DNA of 5,104 nt, taken from assembly GCA_003660485.1 (NCBI GenBank), contig QMUI01000088.1:1-5104 (forward strand), written 5' to 3'. Positions 5,044 to 5,104 of this stretch are shown piece by piece. The translations under genes and the position numbers were made by a program. How positions within the stretch are numbered: the stretch's first letter is position 1; each line of letters starts with the position of its first letter. This stretch comes from Thermococci archaeon. Lineage in GTDB: Archaea > Methanobacteriota_B > Thermococci > Thermococcales > Thermococcaceae. The notes below the pieces were generated by a model that was not told the origin of the DNA, did not search any database, and was given only the letters and a program-made list of their open reading frames with translations.

Positions 5044-5104
5044 TTGGGAGAGTTAATTAACTTGGTAGAGAAAAACGCTCCCATTATAGTAGTAAAGGAA
5101 GGAG
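5044..5104 (+). CDS. Possible start of an unrecognised gene running off the right edge
   Basis: A plus-strand frame opens after TAG 5035-5037 and stays open to the window end. It reads LINLVEKNAPIIVVKEG, which looks like an N-terminal helix followed by a beta strand of an alpha/beta domain. The start is unclear: TTG 5044 and TTG 5062 are the only usual start codons, and neither has a convincing ribosome-binding site, although GGGAG at 5046-5050 lies upstream of the second. With about 20 codons visible, no family can be named. It could equally be a non-coding frame. The rest of 4938-5043 holds only the CPBP promoter region. Confidence 0.25.
   Translation, partial: MGELINLVEKNAPIIVVKEG
5051..5062. 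repeat. 12-base palindrome AGTTAATTAACT
   Basis: This is a perfect palindrome upstream of or inside the possible gene at the right edge, about 85 bp upstream of the CPBP TATA-like box. A 12-base palindrome is expected about once by chance in a window of this size, so it is recorded without a claim of function. Confidence 0.15.

Noticed and set aside
4962..5084. 40-codon minus-strand frame with a CxxC upstream of the CPBP gene
   Set aside because: It is short, ends on the CPBP TATA-like box, has no ribosome-binding site or promoter, and overlaps a more natural plus-strand frame.
1..5104. tRNA, rRNA, CRISPR array or complete insertion sequence
   Set aside because: No T-loop GTTCRA with a matching cloverleaf, no rRNA-like blocks, no regularly spaced repeats, and no transposase gene with terminal inverted repeats were seen on either strand.

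Overview
The window looks like a piece of a hyperthermophilic archaeal chromosome, most likely Thermococcales and Pyrococcus-like. This rests on archaeal BRE/TATA boxes spaced about 25 bases from starts (some apparently leaderless), short GGTG or AGGGGG ribosome-binding sites, heavy use of AGG/AGA and ATA codons, and the protein families themselves. I cannot name the species from sequence alone.

Three complete genes can be supported. An Mrp/NBP35-family P-loop ATPase, a likely Fe-S cluster carrier, lies at 660-1535 (+). A biotin-dependent carboxyltransferase, the OadA / pyruvate carboxylase subunit B type with its own C-terminal biotinyl domain, lies at 1879-3639 (+). A CPBP-family membrane protein (Rce1-like glutamic-type intramembrane protease fold) lies at 4347-4937 (-). 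The start of a further unrecognised plus-strand reading frame may run off the right edge (5044-5104).

The unusual part is the space between genes: 1-659, 1536-1878 and 3640-4346. Spacers this long are uncommon in these compact genomes. All three carry minus-strand stretches that read like protein but are broken by stops and frame changes: 9-540 (a 52-codon intact head followed by an interrupted tail), 1532-1785, and 3663-4170. Two of them (540 and 4170) still have a TATA-like box about 26 bases before an ATG, the same layout as the intact membrane-protein gene at 4937. I read them as small lineage-specific genes in decay, but I recognise no family in any of them.

The region between the minus-strand start at 540 and mrp at 660 is a divergent promoter region. 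It holds a perfect 16-bp palindrome (544-559) and an inverted repeat TGTTGG-N16-CCAACA (575-602), which are good candidates for a transcription-factor site.

The three intact genes do not form an obvious pathway. mrp and oadA share a strand but are 343 bases apart and each has its own promoter-like element. The CPBP gene is convergent to oadA. I see no rRNA, tRNA, CRISPR array or complete insertion sequence.
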